Of a stretch of DNA of 64,000 nt, positions 16,181-24,374 are shown piece after piece. Source of the stretch: an uncultured Oscillibacter sp. (GTDB taxonomy: Bacteria; Bacillota; Clostridia; Oscillospirales; Oscillospiraceae); assembly GCA_910583785.1 (NCBI GenBank), contig CAJTZK010000010.1:50367-114366 (forward strand), in the 5' to 3' direction. The stretch's first letter is position 1, and each line of letters opens with the position of its first letter. A program made the position numbers and the translations under genes. Below the pieces are notes generated by a model, which did no database searches, was not told the origin of the DNA, and saw only the letters and a program-made list of their open reading frames with translations.

Positions 16181-17295
16181 AACGGTTCCGGACGGAAGTC
16201 GCCGTTATCGGCGCGGGCCCCGCGGGCCTGTGCGCGGCGCTGGAGGCCCACAAATTGGGCGCCCGGGTTACGCTGATTGATGAAAACGCCCTGCCTGGCG
16301 GACAGCTGTTCAAACAGATTCACAAATTCTTCGGGTCCAAGGAGCATCTGGCTGGCGTCCGCGGCTATGAAATCGGGCGGCAGCTGCTGAAGGATTTGGA
16401 GCGGAGCGCCGCCGACGTCATGCTGAACAGCGTGGCTTACGGAGTGTTTGCGCCCAATACCGTCGGCGTGGTACAGCGCGGGGAACACTACGCCATTGAG
16501 GCCAAAAAGATTATCCTTGCCGCTGGCGCAAAGGAAAATTACATGAGCTTTCCCGGCAGCACGCTGCCCGGCGTAATGGGAGCTGGCGCCGCGCAGACGA
16601 TGATCAATGTCAACCGGGTTCTTCCGGGCAAGCGCATTGTCATGCTGGGCTCCGGCAACGTCGGCCTGATTGTGGCCTACCAGCTGATGCAGGCCGGAGC
16701 TTCCGTGGAAGCCCTGGTGGAGGCCGCGCCCAACATCGGCGGCTACGGCGTGCACGCCGGGAAAATCCGCCGGGCAGGCGTGCCGATTCTGACCTCCCAC
16801 ACCATCCAAGAGGTATACGGCGACGGCTGCGTGGAAGGCGTGATGATCTCGCAGCTGGATCAGAATTGGAAGCCCATTCCCGGAACCGAGCGGGCGATTG
16901 CCGCCGACACGGTCTGCCTTGCCGTCGGCCTGAATCCGATGACGGAATTGGCGTGGATGGCGGGCTGCGCGTTTACCTTCCTGCCCGGGCTCGGCGGACA
17001 TGTCCCCATGCACGACGCCAATATGCGTACGACGGTCCCTGACATTTATGTGGCCGGAGATATTACGGGCGTAGAAGAGGCGTCCTCCGCCATGGAGGAG
17101 GGGAAGCTGGCTGGCATCGCGGCGGCGGCGTCCCTCGGCTATCTGGACGACGCCGGGGCGGAGCTCCGCAAGAACGAAGTCCGCGCACGCCTGGATTCCC
17201 TGCGCACGGGCCTGTTTGGAGAAAAGCGCCAGACGGCGAAGCAGGAACAGATGCGGCGCATGGAAGAATTTTGTCAAAGAAAGGACCGTGTTTGA
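16177..17295 (+). CDS. FAD/NAD(P)-dependent oxidoreductase, alpha subunit (HcnB type)
   Basis: The 372-residue protein has an N-terminal FAD site (VIGAGPAGLCAALEAHKLGA), a second dinucleotide site near residue 150 (IVMLGSGNVGLIVAYQLMQAG), and the DIYVAGDITGVEEASSAMEEG flavin segment near the end. It matches the alpha subunit of HcnABC-like and D-hydroxyproline-dehydrogenase-like complexes. In many such proteins a BFD-like iron-sulfur domain is fused at the C-terminus. Here that domain is instead on the next, separate protein. The gene overlaps the 2Fe-2S gene by 4 bp. Confidence 0.87.
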   Translation: MKRFRTEVAVIGAGPAGLCAALEAHKLGARVTLIDENALPGGQLFKQIHKFFGSKEHLAGVRGYEIGRQLLKDLERSAADVMLNSVAYGVFAPNTVGVVQRGEHYAIEAKKIILAAGAKENYMSFPGSTLPGVMGAGAAQTMINVNRVLPGKRIVMLGSGNVGLIVAYQLMQAGASVEALVEAAPNIGGYGVHAGKIRRAGVPILTSHTIQEVYGDGCVEGVMISQLDQNWKPIPGTERAIAADTVCLAVGLNPMTELAWMAGCAFTFLPGLGGHVPMHDANMRTTVPDIYVAGDITGVEEASSAMEEGKLAGIAAAASLGYLDDAGAELRKNEVRARLDSLRTGLFGEKRQTAKQEQMRRMEEFCQRKDRV

Positions 17296-17297
17296 AT

Positions 17298-18107
17298 ATG
17301 ACCGAAGGTGTACGTTTTACCGGCATTCCCAGCGCCGAGGAACTGCGAGGCGCTTCCGGCATTCCCAGCCAGGAGCGCATGAAAAAGGGCCCCGTGGCGG
17401 TCATTGAGTGCGTACAGGAGATTCCCTGCAACCCCTGTGAAAACGCCTGTCCTTTTGGCGCGATTAAGATCGGGGATCCGATTACCAACCTGCCCGTTTT
17501 GGATGGGGAAAAGTGCACCGGATGCGGGACTTGCGTCGCCATGTGCCCCGGACAGGCCATTTTCTTGGTGAATGAAGCCTACTCGGAGACAGAGACCGAA
17601 ATTTCCTTCCCCTTTGAATATCTGCCGCAGCCTGAAACGGGCGATGTAGTCGATGCGGTGAACCGCGCCGGAGAAGTGGTCTGCAAGGGGACGGTCACCA
17701 AGGTCAAAATGCCGCCCTCCTACAAAAATACGTGCGTTGTCACCATCGCTGTTCCCAAACAGTATGCCGGAGAGGTCCGCAGCATGAAGCGCCTGGTTCT
17801 GGCGGAGTCCCTCCCGGCTCCCGAGAAAAGGAGTACCGCCAGCCAGCTGGTTTGCCGTTGCGAGGAACTGACGAGAGAGGACATCGAACGGGCAATCGAC
17901 GAAGGCGCTACGACGATTGACGGCATTAAGCGGCGCACGCGGGCGGGAATGGGACTTTGCCAGGGGAAAACCTGTGAGCGGCTGGTGGCCCGCATTCTTT
18001 CCGAGAAAACCGGACGGCCCCTGGCGGACTTCCTGCCCGCCACAAAGAGGGCTCCTGTCCGTCCCGTACAGATGAGCATTGTCGCGGATAACTGCGAGGA
18101 AAATTGA
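17298..18107 (+). CDS. Ferredoxin-type 4Fe-4S protein with C-terminal BFD-like [2Fe-2S] domain
   Basis: The 269-residue protein has two 4Fe-4S clusters: Cys38/44/47/51 in the first block and Cys73/76/79/83 in KCTGCGTCVAMCPG. A middle region of about 95 residues is of unknown type. A BFD-like domain carries Cys186/188 (VCRCEE) and Cys221/226 (LCQGKTC). It looks like the electron-exit subunit of the flavoprotein complex encoded just upstream, suited to an anaerobe using ferredoxin rather than a quinone. The ATG at 17298 is annotated. A TTG at 17292 overlapping the previous stop has better spacing to AAAGGA and may be the true start. Confidence 0.85.
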   Translation: MTEGVRFTGIPSAEELRGASGIPSQERMKKGPVAVIECVQEIPCNPCENACPFGAIKIGDPITNLPVLDGEKCTGCGTCVAMCPGQAIFLVNEAYSETETEISFPFEYLPQPETGDVVDAVNRAGEVVCKGTVTKVKMPPSYKNTCVVTIAVPKQYAGEVRSMKRLVLAESLPAPEKRSTASQLVCRCEELTREDIERAIDEGATTIDGIKRRTRAGMGLCQGKTCERLVARILSEKTGRPLADFLPATKRAPVRPVQMSIVADNCEEN

Positions 18108-18120
18108 AAGGAGAAACCGC

Positions 18121-18531
18121 ATGTCAAGAGAATACTTGGATTACGAGAAGCGCCGCCTGATGACCAGTTACCTGTTGGAACGGGCTGCTTCTGCGGGGAA
18201 GCCTATTACGGTTGCCTTTACCGACGAATCCCGGGCGGTAATCGATATCACCATGATGGACGGAATGGCCGCGAGGAGCGTGGCCCTCGTCAGCAAGAAA
18301 GCCTACACTGCGGCGCTGATGCACAAGCGTACCGCCGATTGGTGGGCTCAAATGAAAAAGCTGGGCATTGATTCCTTTGCCATGAATGATCCGCAGATGA
18401 CCTATCTGCCCGGCGGCGCGCCGATCTTTACGGACGAGGGCGACCTCATCGGCGCAATTGGCGTCAGCGGCTGGACGATGGAGGAGGACCAGATGCTGGC
18501 GGATGAGGCGGTTGCCCTTTTGAAAAAGTAA
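18121..18531 (+). CDS. GlcG/HbpS-like protein
   Basis: The 136-residue protein has the GlcG/HbpS fold pattern: an N-terminal helix, PITVAFTDESRAVIDITMMDG, then ARSVALVSKKAYTAALM, and a C-terminal GGAPIFTDEGDLIGAIGVSG hairpin. Family members include heme-binding HbpS and GlcG of the glycolate operon; small-molecule or cofactor binding is the common theme, without a fixed reaction. It lies 13 bp after the ferredoxin gene behind GAAAGGAG. Its presence beside a multi-cofactor dehydrogenase and sugar-acid enzymes repeats the GlcG association with hydroxyacid oxidation. A direct role is unproven. Confidence 0.75.
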   Translation: MSREYLDYEKRRLMTSYLLERAASAGKPITVAFTDESRAVIDITMMDGMAARSVALVSKKAYTAALMHKRTADWWAQMKKLGIDSFAMNDPQMTYLPGGAPIFTDEGDLIGAIGVSGWTMEEDQMLADEAVALLKK

Positions 18532-18687
18532 CCTGCCTTTTGCAGACATGGGTGGGCGTGCCCCGGAATCCTGTTGAGATAACCAGGCTTTGCTTGTAAT
18601 AGCTGGTGATTCCCATTCTTTTTGCGCGCAGAACTACCTTTCCTTATGGGATTCAATCAACAATCGCATGGAGAAAAGGAGAAAAAT

Positions 18688-20067
18688 ATGATTAAAGTTA
18701 TCATCCCCATTGCCGTAATGATCGCAATTATTGTAATCAAACAAATTCCCTTCATTGGCGGAAAAGTTCACTACGCGCTACTGGCTGCCGGGGCCGTCGC
18801 CCTATTGGTAGGCGGTATCTATCATCCGATGGATTGGATTACAGCTTATATCGACGGGTTGAACCGCATTTCCTGGGTTATCCTGATCGCGCTTTTCGGC
18901 GGCATCTACGCCCGCACCCAGACGGCTATGGGGACGATGGACACGGTCCTGAGCGCCAGCCGCGCCGCCTTTGGACACACACCCAAGGGGCTTTACGCCG
19001 CTGGCATGATTACGCTGATTCTCTTTGGTTCCCTTCTGGGAGAGGGCCTGTCTGCCGCCTGCGTGGCAGGTGTGCTGATGGTGGGCCCCATGCGGGACCT
19101 GGGGCTGGAACCGGAGCAGATTTCCGCGTCCTTGGTGCTGGGCGGCCTGCTGGGCTCCCTGTGCCCGCCTATGACCAACGGGATTGTGCTGGCTTCCTCC
19201 CTGTGCGGCGCGGACTATGACACCGTTTTGAAGTGGTCCTTTGTGACGGTCCCGTTCTGCTGCGCGGTTGTGATTCTCTTCTATGCCTTCCGCTGGATCA
19301 AGATCAAGGCGCTGCCGGAGCACCTGATTCCCCAGGAAAAGGCCGGGACCATCCTGAAAAACGGCATCTCTACCTTGGTTCCCATGCTGACGCTGGTTGT
19401 GATTATGATTCTCGCCTATGGTCCCTGGAACAGCACCGTAAACACCAACCTCATTACCTATATATGGGGATGGCTGCAAAAGCTGGTTTCCGGGATTCCG
19501 TTCCTCAGCGGTTTAAGCAACATGATTGTGCTGTCCCTGGTCACGGTTACCATCATTGCATTCTGCTTCAAAAAAGTCCGGGAATATGGTGTTGGAAGGT
19601 GCATCAAAGAGGGATTCAAGGACTATCTGCCCTGCGGCGCCGTCCATGCCTGCTGCGCCCTGATGCTGGGAGGCTTCTATGCGGCCGGGCTGATTGACGT
19701 GATCGCCGAGTGGGCCGTTACCCTGAACACTGGCCTGCTCAAGCTGGGAGGCGCCGGAGCCATGGGCCTGATGGGCATGATTACGGGTTCTCAGTCCACG
19801 TCTCAGAATGTGATTCTCTCCTTCTTTGGTCCTGCGCTGACGGCCACGGGTATGACGGCCGAGGCGGCTGCGCTGGCGGGCTCCCACTTGGCGATGGGGT
19901 CCCAGGCCTTCCCGCCTACGGATCTTTGCACCATTGTGGTTGCGCCCCTGGTGGCGGGCACGCTGGGCGAGCCTTGCGACTACGTGAAATCCATGATGAA
20001 GTCTCTCCCCGGTTTCCTTTTCCTGTTTGGCATGGGCATTTTGCTGCTGTTCGTCTCTCCCTGCTGA
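18688..20067 (+). CDS. Ion-transporter-superfamily permease (DctM/CitM-like), probable organic-acid transporter
   Basis: The 459-residue protein has about 11 hydrophobic segments. Two related stretches carry the polar/Gly motifs seen in the substrate-binding hairpins of the ion transporter superfamily: FGSLLGEGLSAACVAGVLMVG (about 113-133) and GMITGSQSTSQNVILSFFG (about 365-383). No small TRAP subunit or binding protein lies beside it, so it probably works alone as a secondary carrier for the operon's substrate. The precise family is uncertain. The start at 18688 follows AAAAGGAG; 157 bp of noncoding DNA separates it from the GlcG gene. Confidence 0.65.
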   Translation: MIKVIIPIAVMIAIIVIKQIPFIGGKVHYALLAAGAVALLVGGIYHPMDWITAYIDGLNRISWVILIALFGGIYARTQTAMGTMDTVLSASRAAFGHTPKGLYAAGMITLILFGSLLGEGLSAACVAGVLMVGPMRDLGLEPEQISASLVLGGLLGSLCPPMTNGIVLASSLCGADYDTVLKWSFVTVPFCCAVVILFYAFRWIKIKALPEHLIPQEKAGTILKNGISTLVPMLTLVVIMILAYGPWNSTVNTNLITYIWGWLQKLVSGIPFLSGLSNMIVLSLVTVTIIAFCFKKVREYGVGRCIKEGFKDYLPCGAVHACCALMLGGFYAAGLIDVIAEWAVTLNTGLLKLGGAGAMGLMGMITGSQSTSQNVILSFFGPALTATGMTAEAAALAGSHLAMGSQAFPPTDLCTIVVAPLVAGTLGEPCDYVKSMMKSLPGFLFLFGMGILLLFVSPC

Positions 20068-20110
20068 CAGCGGGTTCCCCAGGCGTTTTGGGCCGCGGAG
20101 GGCAGCTGTG

Positions 20111-20158
20111 AAATGGCAGGCGGCCGGGGCGTTGGTTCCGCCCCAGCCGCCGTCATTT
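20111..20158 (+). terminator. Complex stem-loop after the permease gene
   Basis: AAATG/CATTT (20111-20115, 20154-20158), GGCGGC/GCCGCC (20119-20124, 20146-20151) and GGGGCG/CGCCCC (20126-20131, 20139-20144) stack into one hairpin with small bulges. It could attenuate transcription inside the operon; the T run is minimal. Confidence 0.5.
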
Positions 20159-20224
20159 TACCCGCTTCGAAGGTCGGTTCCCCCAAAAATGTAGGCCGCA
20201 ATATTAAAATGGAGGTTATGCGGA

Positions 20225-20947
20225 ATGTCAATGGCTTATGGCAATACGACTACCTATGGTCAAAAAATTGGAATCCTCATGCTGGCGACCCATTTTCCCC
20301 GCGTCCCGGGAGATATCGGAAACGCCACCAGTTTTCCCTTTCCGGTGGTGTACCGGGTCGTGCGGGAGGCTACAGCCGAAACCGTCGTAAACCAGCAGGA
20401 CCCGGCTTTGATTGAACCGTTCTGCCAGGCGGCGCGGGAGCTGGAAGCGGAGGGGTGTAAATGCATTGTCACCAGCTGCGGCTTCATGGCAATTTTTCAA
20501 AAGGAAATCGCGGCGGCTGTCAATATTCCCGTGATCTCCTCCAGCCTGCTGCAAGTCCGCTTGGTGAGCTCTATGTTACCAGGCAGGAAGATCGGCATTA
20601 TCACGGCGAAGGCGCCCGCGCTGGGGGAGAAGCATTTCCGGGGCGTGGACATTCTCGATGTGGACAAGGTGGTCTACGGCATTGAGGACACGGATTTTGG
20701 GCAGACATTTTTTAAGGACTGCGATTACATAGACCTGGGCTTGGCACGGGAGGAAATGATAAAAGTCGGCCGGAAGATGCTCTCGGAACATCCGGATATC
20801 GGCGCCATTGTGCTGGAGTGCACCAACATGCCCCCCTTTACCAAAGCCCTTCAGGAGTCTACGGGGCTTCCTGTATTCGACGTAATCAATTTGATCCGTT
20901 ACGTGCACGACGCGATCGTATCCCCCGGCTATACGGGGTACCTGTAA
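20225..20947 (+). CDS. Aspartate/glutamate racemase superfamily protein
   Basis: The 240-residue protein has the two-cysteine active-site pattern of the family: IVTSCGFM (Cys about 81) and VLECTNMPPF (Cys about 199). Relatives include hydantoin racemase, aspartate racemase and maleate isomerase, which use the Cys pair for 1,1-proton transfer or isomerisation. The N-terminus (YGQKIGILMLATHFPRVPGD) is of the type often found in catabolic clusters. The start at 20225 follows GGAGG. Within this operon it could racemise the amino or hydroxy acid fed to the dehydrogenase complex. A diverged second copy is at 23700. Confidence 0.82.
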   Translation: MSMAYGNTTTYGQKIGILMLATHFPRVPGDIGNATSFPFPVVYRVVREATAETVVNQQDPALIEPFCQAARELEAEGCKCIVTSCGFMAIFQKEIAAAVNIPVISSSLLQVRLVSSMLPGRKIGIITAKAPALGEKHFRGVDILDVDKVVYGIEDTDFGQTFFKDCDYIDLGLAREEMIKVGRKMLSEHPDIGAIVLECTNMPPFTKALQESTGLPVFDVINLIRYVHDAIVSPGYTGYL

Positions 20948-21107
20948 CCCCCCAGCGTCTCCCTAGTCGGGGGCTCTGAGGAAATCTGCTCTTCCCAGGA
21001 GCCGGAGGTGGACCGGAGGGGGAAGGCGGCCGGAGGGAAACGGGTTGAATATTTGCGGCGGCGCTTAGGCCAAGCGGCAGCATCCTTTACATGAAAGGAA
21101 GATTTCT

Positions 21108-22304
21108 TTGAAAATTAAGAGCATTGATGTATTTGACTTTGCCAAGTGTTTAAACTACACGGACTGCGCGCCCATTTGCATTCGCATCAATACGGACGCG
21201 GGAATCAGCGGATTTGGCGAAGTGGGCCTTGCTTACGGCAACGCCCACTATGGCGGCGTTGGCATTGTGCGGGATTTTGGCCAGCTCATCATCGGAATGG
21301 ACCCTTTGAACAGCGAGGCCATCCGTGAGAAGCTGTTCCGCACCACGTTTTGGGGCATGGGAGGCGGTACGGTTATCAACGCTGGTATGAGCGCGATTGA
21401 TATTGCGCTCTGGGACATCAAAGGCAAATATTACAAGGCCCCCGTGTATCAAATGCTTGGCGGGAAAACCAATGACAAGCTGCGCGCTTACGCCAGTCAG
21501 ATTCAATTCGATTGGGATTTGGAAGACCGCAATATGGTGACTCCCGGCCAGTACGCCGAGGCGGCGAAGAAGGCCATGGCGCAGGGGTATACCGCCGTGA
21601 AGGTAGACCCCGTGGGCGTGGCGGCCAGCGGAAACTGGCAGCGCACGTCCCAAGACGCGGATTGGCGTCTCCGGGGCCAGATGCCCAAGCCCGTGCTAGA
21701 GCTGGTAAGGGCCCGCTTGCAGGCGGTCCGGAGCCTCAGTGAACAGCTGGATATCATCATTGAACTGCACGCCTTCACGGACACCAGCACGGCCATCCAG
21801 CTGGCCAACTACATAGATGATTTGAACATCATGTACTATGAGGAGCCTGTGCACCCGCTGAACCCGGTGTCCATGCGGGAAATCCGGGACAACATTAAGA
21901 TTCCGGTGGCCTCCGGTGAGCGGATTTATACCAGATTGGGATACCGTCCTTTCTTCGAGAATCGGTCTTTGAGCGTCATTCAACCGGATGTCTGCCTGTG
22001 CGGCGGTATTTCCGAGACCAAGAAAATCTGTGATATGGCGGATACGTATGACGTGAAGGTGCAGATTCACGTTTGCGGGGGCCCCATTTCCCAGGCGGCA
22101 GCCCTGCACGTGGAGACGGTAATCCCGAACTTCTTGATTCATGAACAGCACTCCTATGGCATCAAGCAGGCCCTGCGGGAAACCTGCCGATATGATTACC
22201 TGCCTGACGAAAACGGCAATTTGACGGTACCGGAACTTCCTGGAATCGGACAGGAGATTACGGAAGAGACCATGAACAAGACCTGGGTTTATACCGTGGA
22301 GTAA
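21108..22304 (+). CDS. Enolase-superfamily acid-sugar dehydratase (galactonate/mannonate dehydratase-like)
   Basis: The 398-residue protein belongs to the mandelate racemase/muconate lactonizing group. Visible sites are the AVKVDP segment, the metal-binding IIELHAFTD, YYEEPVHP and ASGERIYTR acidic residues, and the later QIHVCGGP His. The LHAFTD plus GERIYTR combination is typical of acid-sugar dehydratases such as DgoD and RspA/ManD-like enzymes, which remove water to give a 2-keto-3-deoxy acid. The start is a TTG at 21108 placed after GAAAGGAAG; no in-frame ATG gives the full N-terminus. It is the last gene of the rightward operon, ahead of a shared terminator. Confidence 0.85.
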   Translation: MKIKSIDVFDFAKCLNYTDCAPICIRINTDAGISGFGEVGLAYGNAHYGGVGIVRDFGQLIIGMDPLNSEAIREKLFRTTFWGMGGGTVINAGMSAIDIALWDIKGKYYKAPVYQMLGGKTNDKLRAYASQIQFDWDLEDRNMVTPGQYAEAAKKAMAQGYTAVKVDPVGVAASGNWQRTSQDADWRLRGQMPKPVLELVRARLQAVRSLSEQLDIIIELHAFTDTSTAIQLANYIDDLNIMYYEEPVHPLNPVSMREIRDNIKIPVASGERIYTRLGYRPFFENRSLSVIQPDVCLCGGISETKKICDMADTYDVKVQIHVCGGPISQAAALHVETVIPNFLIHEQHSYGIKQALRETCRYDYLPDENGNLTVPELPGIGQEITEETMNKTWVYTVE

Positions 22305-22342
22305 CGGACAAAAATGGAAACGCAAGGAGCGGTTCTATATTC

Positions 22343-22385
22343 AAAGCCGGACGGGCGGGGAACATTTCCCCGCCCGTCCGGCTTT
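22343..22385. terminator. Bidirectional terminator between two converging operons
   Basis: A 20-bp stem (22343-22362 with 22366-22385, loop CAT) has AAA on its left and TTTTC on its right, so it works on both strands. It separates the dehydratase (+) from the aldolase (-). Confidence 0.9.
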
Positions 22386-22441
22386 TCTTAGGAGGTGGCC
22401 GCCTGGATTCCGGTACTCAAGTGAGGGAAAGGATATCCGCG

Positions 22442-23215
22442 TCACGCGTCCGCGCCCCGGCGGACCTGCTGGATACGCTGTTCACTGGCCGTCCGGAAAA
22501 AGACTTGGTCATTCATGCACGTTACCAACTGAAAGCCCTGTTTAATCCGGGCAACCGCCGCATCGGGGGCGGCGGTGACAATCCCTGGTACGACACCATA
22601 TTTCTGGCATGCTGCCAGAATCTTGTCAATGGCCGCCGCAACTTCCGGGTGGCCGGTTTCTCCAGGGTAGCCCAAATCTTGGGAGAGGTCGCCTGTTCCA
22701 ATGAAAACGCAGTCGAGGCCTGGGGTTTGGCAGATTTCTTCAATGTTTTCAAGGCCCCGGCGGGTTTCGCACTGCATGATCACATAGAGGTTTTCATTCG
22801 CCTGCCTGGCGTAATCTTCATAGATGCCCCAGCGCGGGCCCCGGCCGCCGTTGGCCCCCCGCTTTCCCAGCGGGGGGAATTTCATATACTGGATGGCCAT
22901 ATCTGCCTGTTCCCGGGTTTCGACCAGGGGGACCATGATGCCGTGAATGCCCACATCGAGTAAACGGCTCATCATAGGGCCGTCTCCGGGGTCGTATACC
23001 CGGGCGAACGCCGCCATGCCGTACAGCTCGGAGGCCCGGGCCATTTCTACCATCGTCTCTGTGCTGGTCTGAGCGTGCTCCGCGTCGATGATGATAAAGT
23101 CCAGCCCGTTGAGGGCGAGGCATTCGCAGTTCATTGCCGACCCGGAAGCGACGAACGCCCCCAGTGCGTAATTTCTCTTTTCCAGCGTTTCCTTTACAAA
23201 ATTCTGCATTTTCAT
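22442..23215 (-). CDS. HpcH/HpaI-family aldolase
   Basis: The 257-residue TIM-barrel class II aldolase has the family segments DFIIIDAEHAQTS, GIHGIMVPLVET, VIMQCETRRGLENIEEI (metal Glu) and CVFIGTGDLSQDLG (metal Asp). HpaI-type enzymes cleave 4-hydroxy-2-oxo acids such as 2-keto-3-deoxy acids into pyruvate and an aldehyde. That activity would follow naturally on the acid-sugar dehydratase of the converging operon. Its start overlaps the VOC gene stop as ATGA (23212-23215), so it is coupled and last in the leftward operon. Confidence 0.87.
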   Translation of the reverse strand: MKMQNFVKETLEKRNYALGAFVASGSAMNCECLALNGLDFIIIDAEHAQTSTETMVEMARASELYGMAAFARVYDPGDGPMMSRLLDVGIHGIMVPLVETREQADMAIQYMKFPPLGKRGANGGRGPRWGIYEDYARQANENLYVIMQCETRRGLENIEEICQTPGLDCVFIGTGDLSQDLGYPGETGHPEVAAAIDKILAACQKYGVVPGIVTAAPDAAVARIKQGFQLVTCMNDQVFFRTASEQRIQQVRRGADA

Positions 23216-23682
23216 GACGGCAGCTCCTCTGGGCGGAATTGAAATTCATTAAATATTTCCACAGGAAAGGCGATGAGCTCCTCGGTGTCAAAGAGGGCCC
23301 ACCGCAGCTTGTCCGATTTAACGGACAGTCCCTCCATGAGCACTCCGATGCCCCGGTCCCGCATGGCGTCCACGGTGCCTTGGAAATCATCGACGCTGAA
23401 GCGGAAATGGTGCAGACCCTCCCGTCCGCTTTCCAGGTAATGCGTCCAGTCGCTTTCCCCGTAAAGCGGCTGCATGAACTCGATCTCAATGTTGGCAAAA
23501 TTGTAAAATGCCAGCCTGGCGCCAAAGGAGGCCTCTTGCCCCTTATAGTAGCGCTTGGTTTCGGGCGTTTCGCCATAACGGCTGGGCTTGACCCCAAAGA
23601 CCTTTTCCATGCCCGCTACCGCGGCGTCCAGGTCCTTGACGCAGAGGCCGATTTGGGAAATATGTGTCAGCTTAGGTTCCAT
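23212..23682 (-). CDS. VOC-superfamily protein
   Basis: The 156-residue protein shows paired beta-alpha-beta-beta-beta modules of the vicinal oxygen chelate fold. HISQIGLCVKDLDAAVAGMEKVFG opens the first module and LHHFRFSVDDFQGTVDAM the second, with putative metal-binding His and Glu (IEIEF). The layout resembles methylmalonyl-CoA-epimerase- and lactoylglutathione-lyase-like proteins. In this operon an epimerase or isomerase step is plausible but not shown. The start at 23682 follows AAAGGAA; a GTG at 23703 is an alternative. Confidence 0.75.
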   Translation of the reverse strand: MEPKLTHISQIGLCVKDLDAAVAGMEKVFGVKPSRYGETPETKRYYKGQEASFGARLAFYNFANIEIEFMQPLYGESDWTHYLESGREGLHHFRFSVDDFQGTVDAMRDRGIGVLMEGLSVKSDKLRWALFDTEELIAFPVEIFNEFQFRPEELPS

Positions 23683-23699
23683 GCCTGTCGTTCCTTTCG

Positions 23700-24374
23700 T
23701 CACGTTTTTTGGCCTTGAATGGGTTCATCTAAAATTCGGGCAATTTCCTGGATGCAGTAGGTTCCGCTGCCAATAACCGCACAACCGCAAATCTCTTTGA
23801 TCCGTTCCGTCAGATGGGTGATGGAGTATTGCGCGAGGATTACCAGGTCCGTGTCCCGGATTGTTTCCGCCGCTTTCAGGACCAGCCGGTCGTGTTCCTC
23901 CATATTCCCGGCCCGCATGTACGCGTTTGCTTCCGGGCAGGCCAGCGTTGCGGTTTGCCGTTCCCCGGCGTCCTGCTTTAGGACGCTTTCCTGGTATTTT
24001 TGGAGGGTCGGCTCCAAAGCGGACTCTGCGGTGGCAAAGATCGTGACGCGCTTTCCCAGGAAAGGTGCGCGGCGGTGCATCTCATCGTCGATTAGGATCA
24101 TGGGAACCCGCAGAAATGGACGGACCGAATCCATAAGGGGGATCATGGACGTGCAGGTGCACACGATCAGGTCTGCTCCTGTACTTTCCGCCAGTGCCGC
24201 CGTCATGAAAAACCGGTTGCGAAGGTGGGGGGAAACGCCCCGCTCGACGGCTTCTTTTGCCAGGAATTCATCCAGGGTATTCGTAATGCTGACATTGGGC
24301 AGCGCCGCGGCAATCTCCCCGGCAAAACGGAGATAGCCTGGCCGTACTGTGTGGATCAGCGCAAGTTTTTTCAT
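23700..24374 (-). CDS. Aspartate/glutamate racemase superfamily protein, second copy
   Basis: The 224-residue protein keeps the racemase Cys pair in ADLIVCTCTSMIPLM (about 80) and the C-terminal GCAVIGSGTYCIQEI segment (second Cys about 200). It is only distantly similar to the copy at 20225. The true start is the ATG at 24374, which overlaps the transporter stop as ATGA (24371-24374); a longer frame upstream merely reads through the transporter gene. Coupled translation with the transporter and a cluster of sugar-acid enzymes suggest racemisation or isomerisation of a small acid intermediate. Confidence 0.8.
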   Translation of the reverse strand: MKKLALIHTVRPGYLRFAGEIAAALPNVSITNTLDEFLAKEAVERGVSPHLRNRFFMTAALAESTGADLIVCTCTSMIPLMDSVRPFLRVPMILIDDEMHRRAPFLGKRVTIFATAESALEPTLQKYQESVLKQDAGERQTATLACPEANAYMRAGNMEEHDRLVLKAAETIRDTDLVILAQYSITHLTERIKEICGCAVIGSGTYCIQEIARILDEPIQGQKT

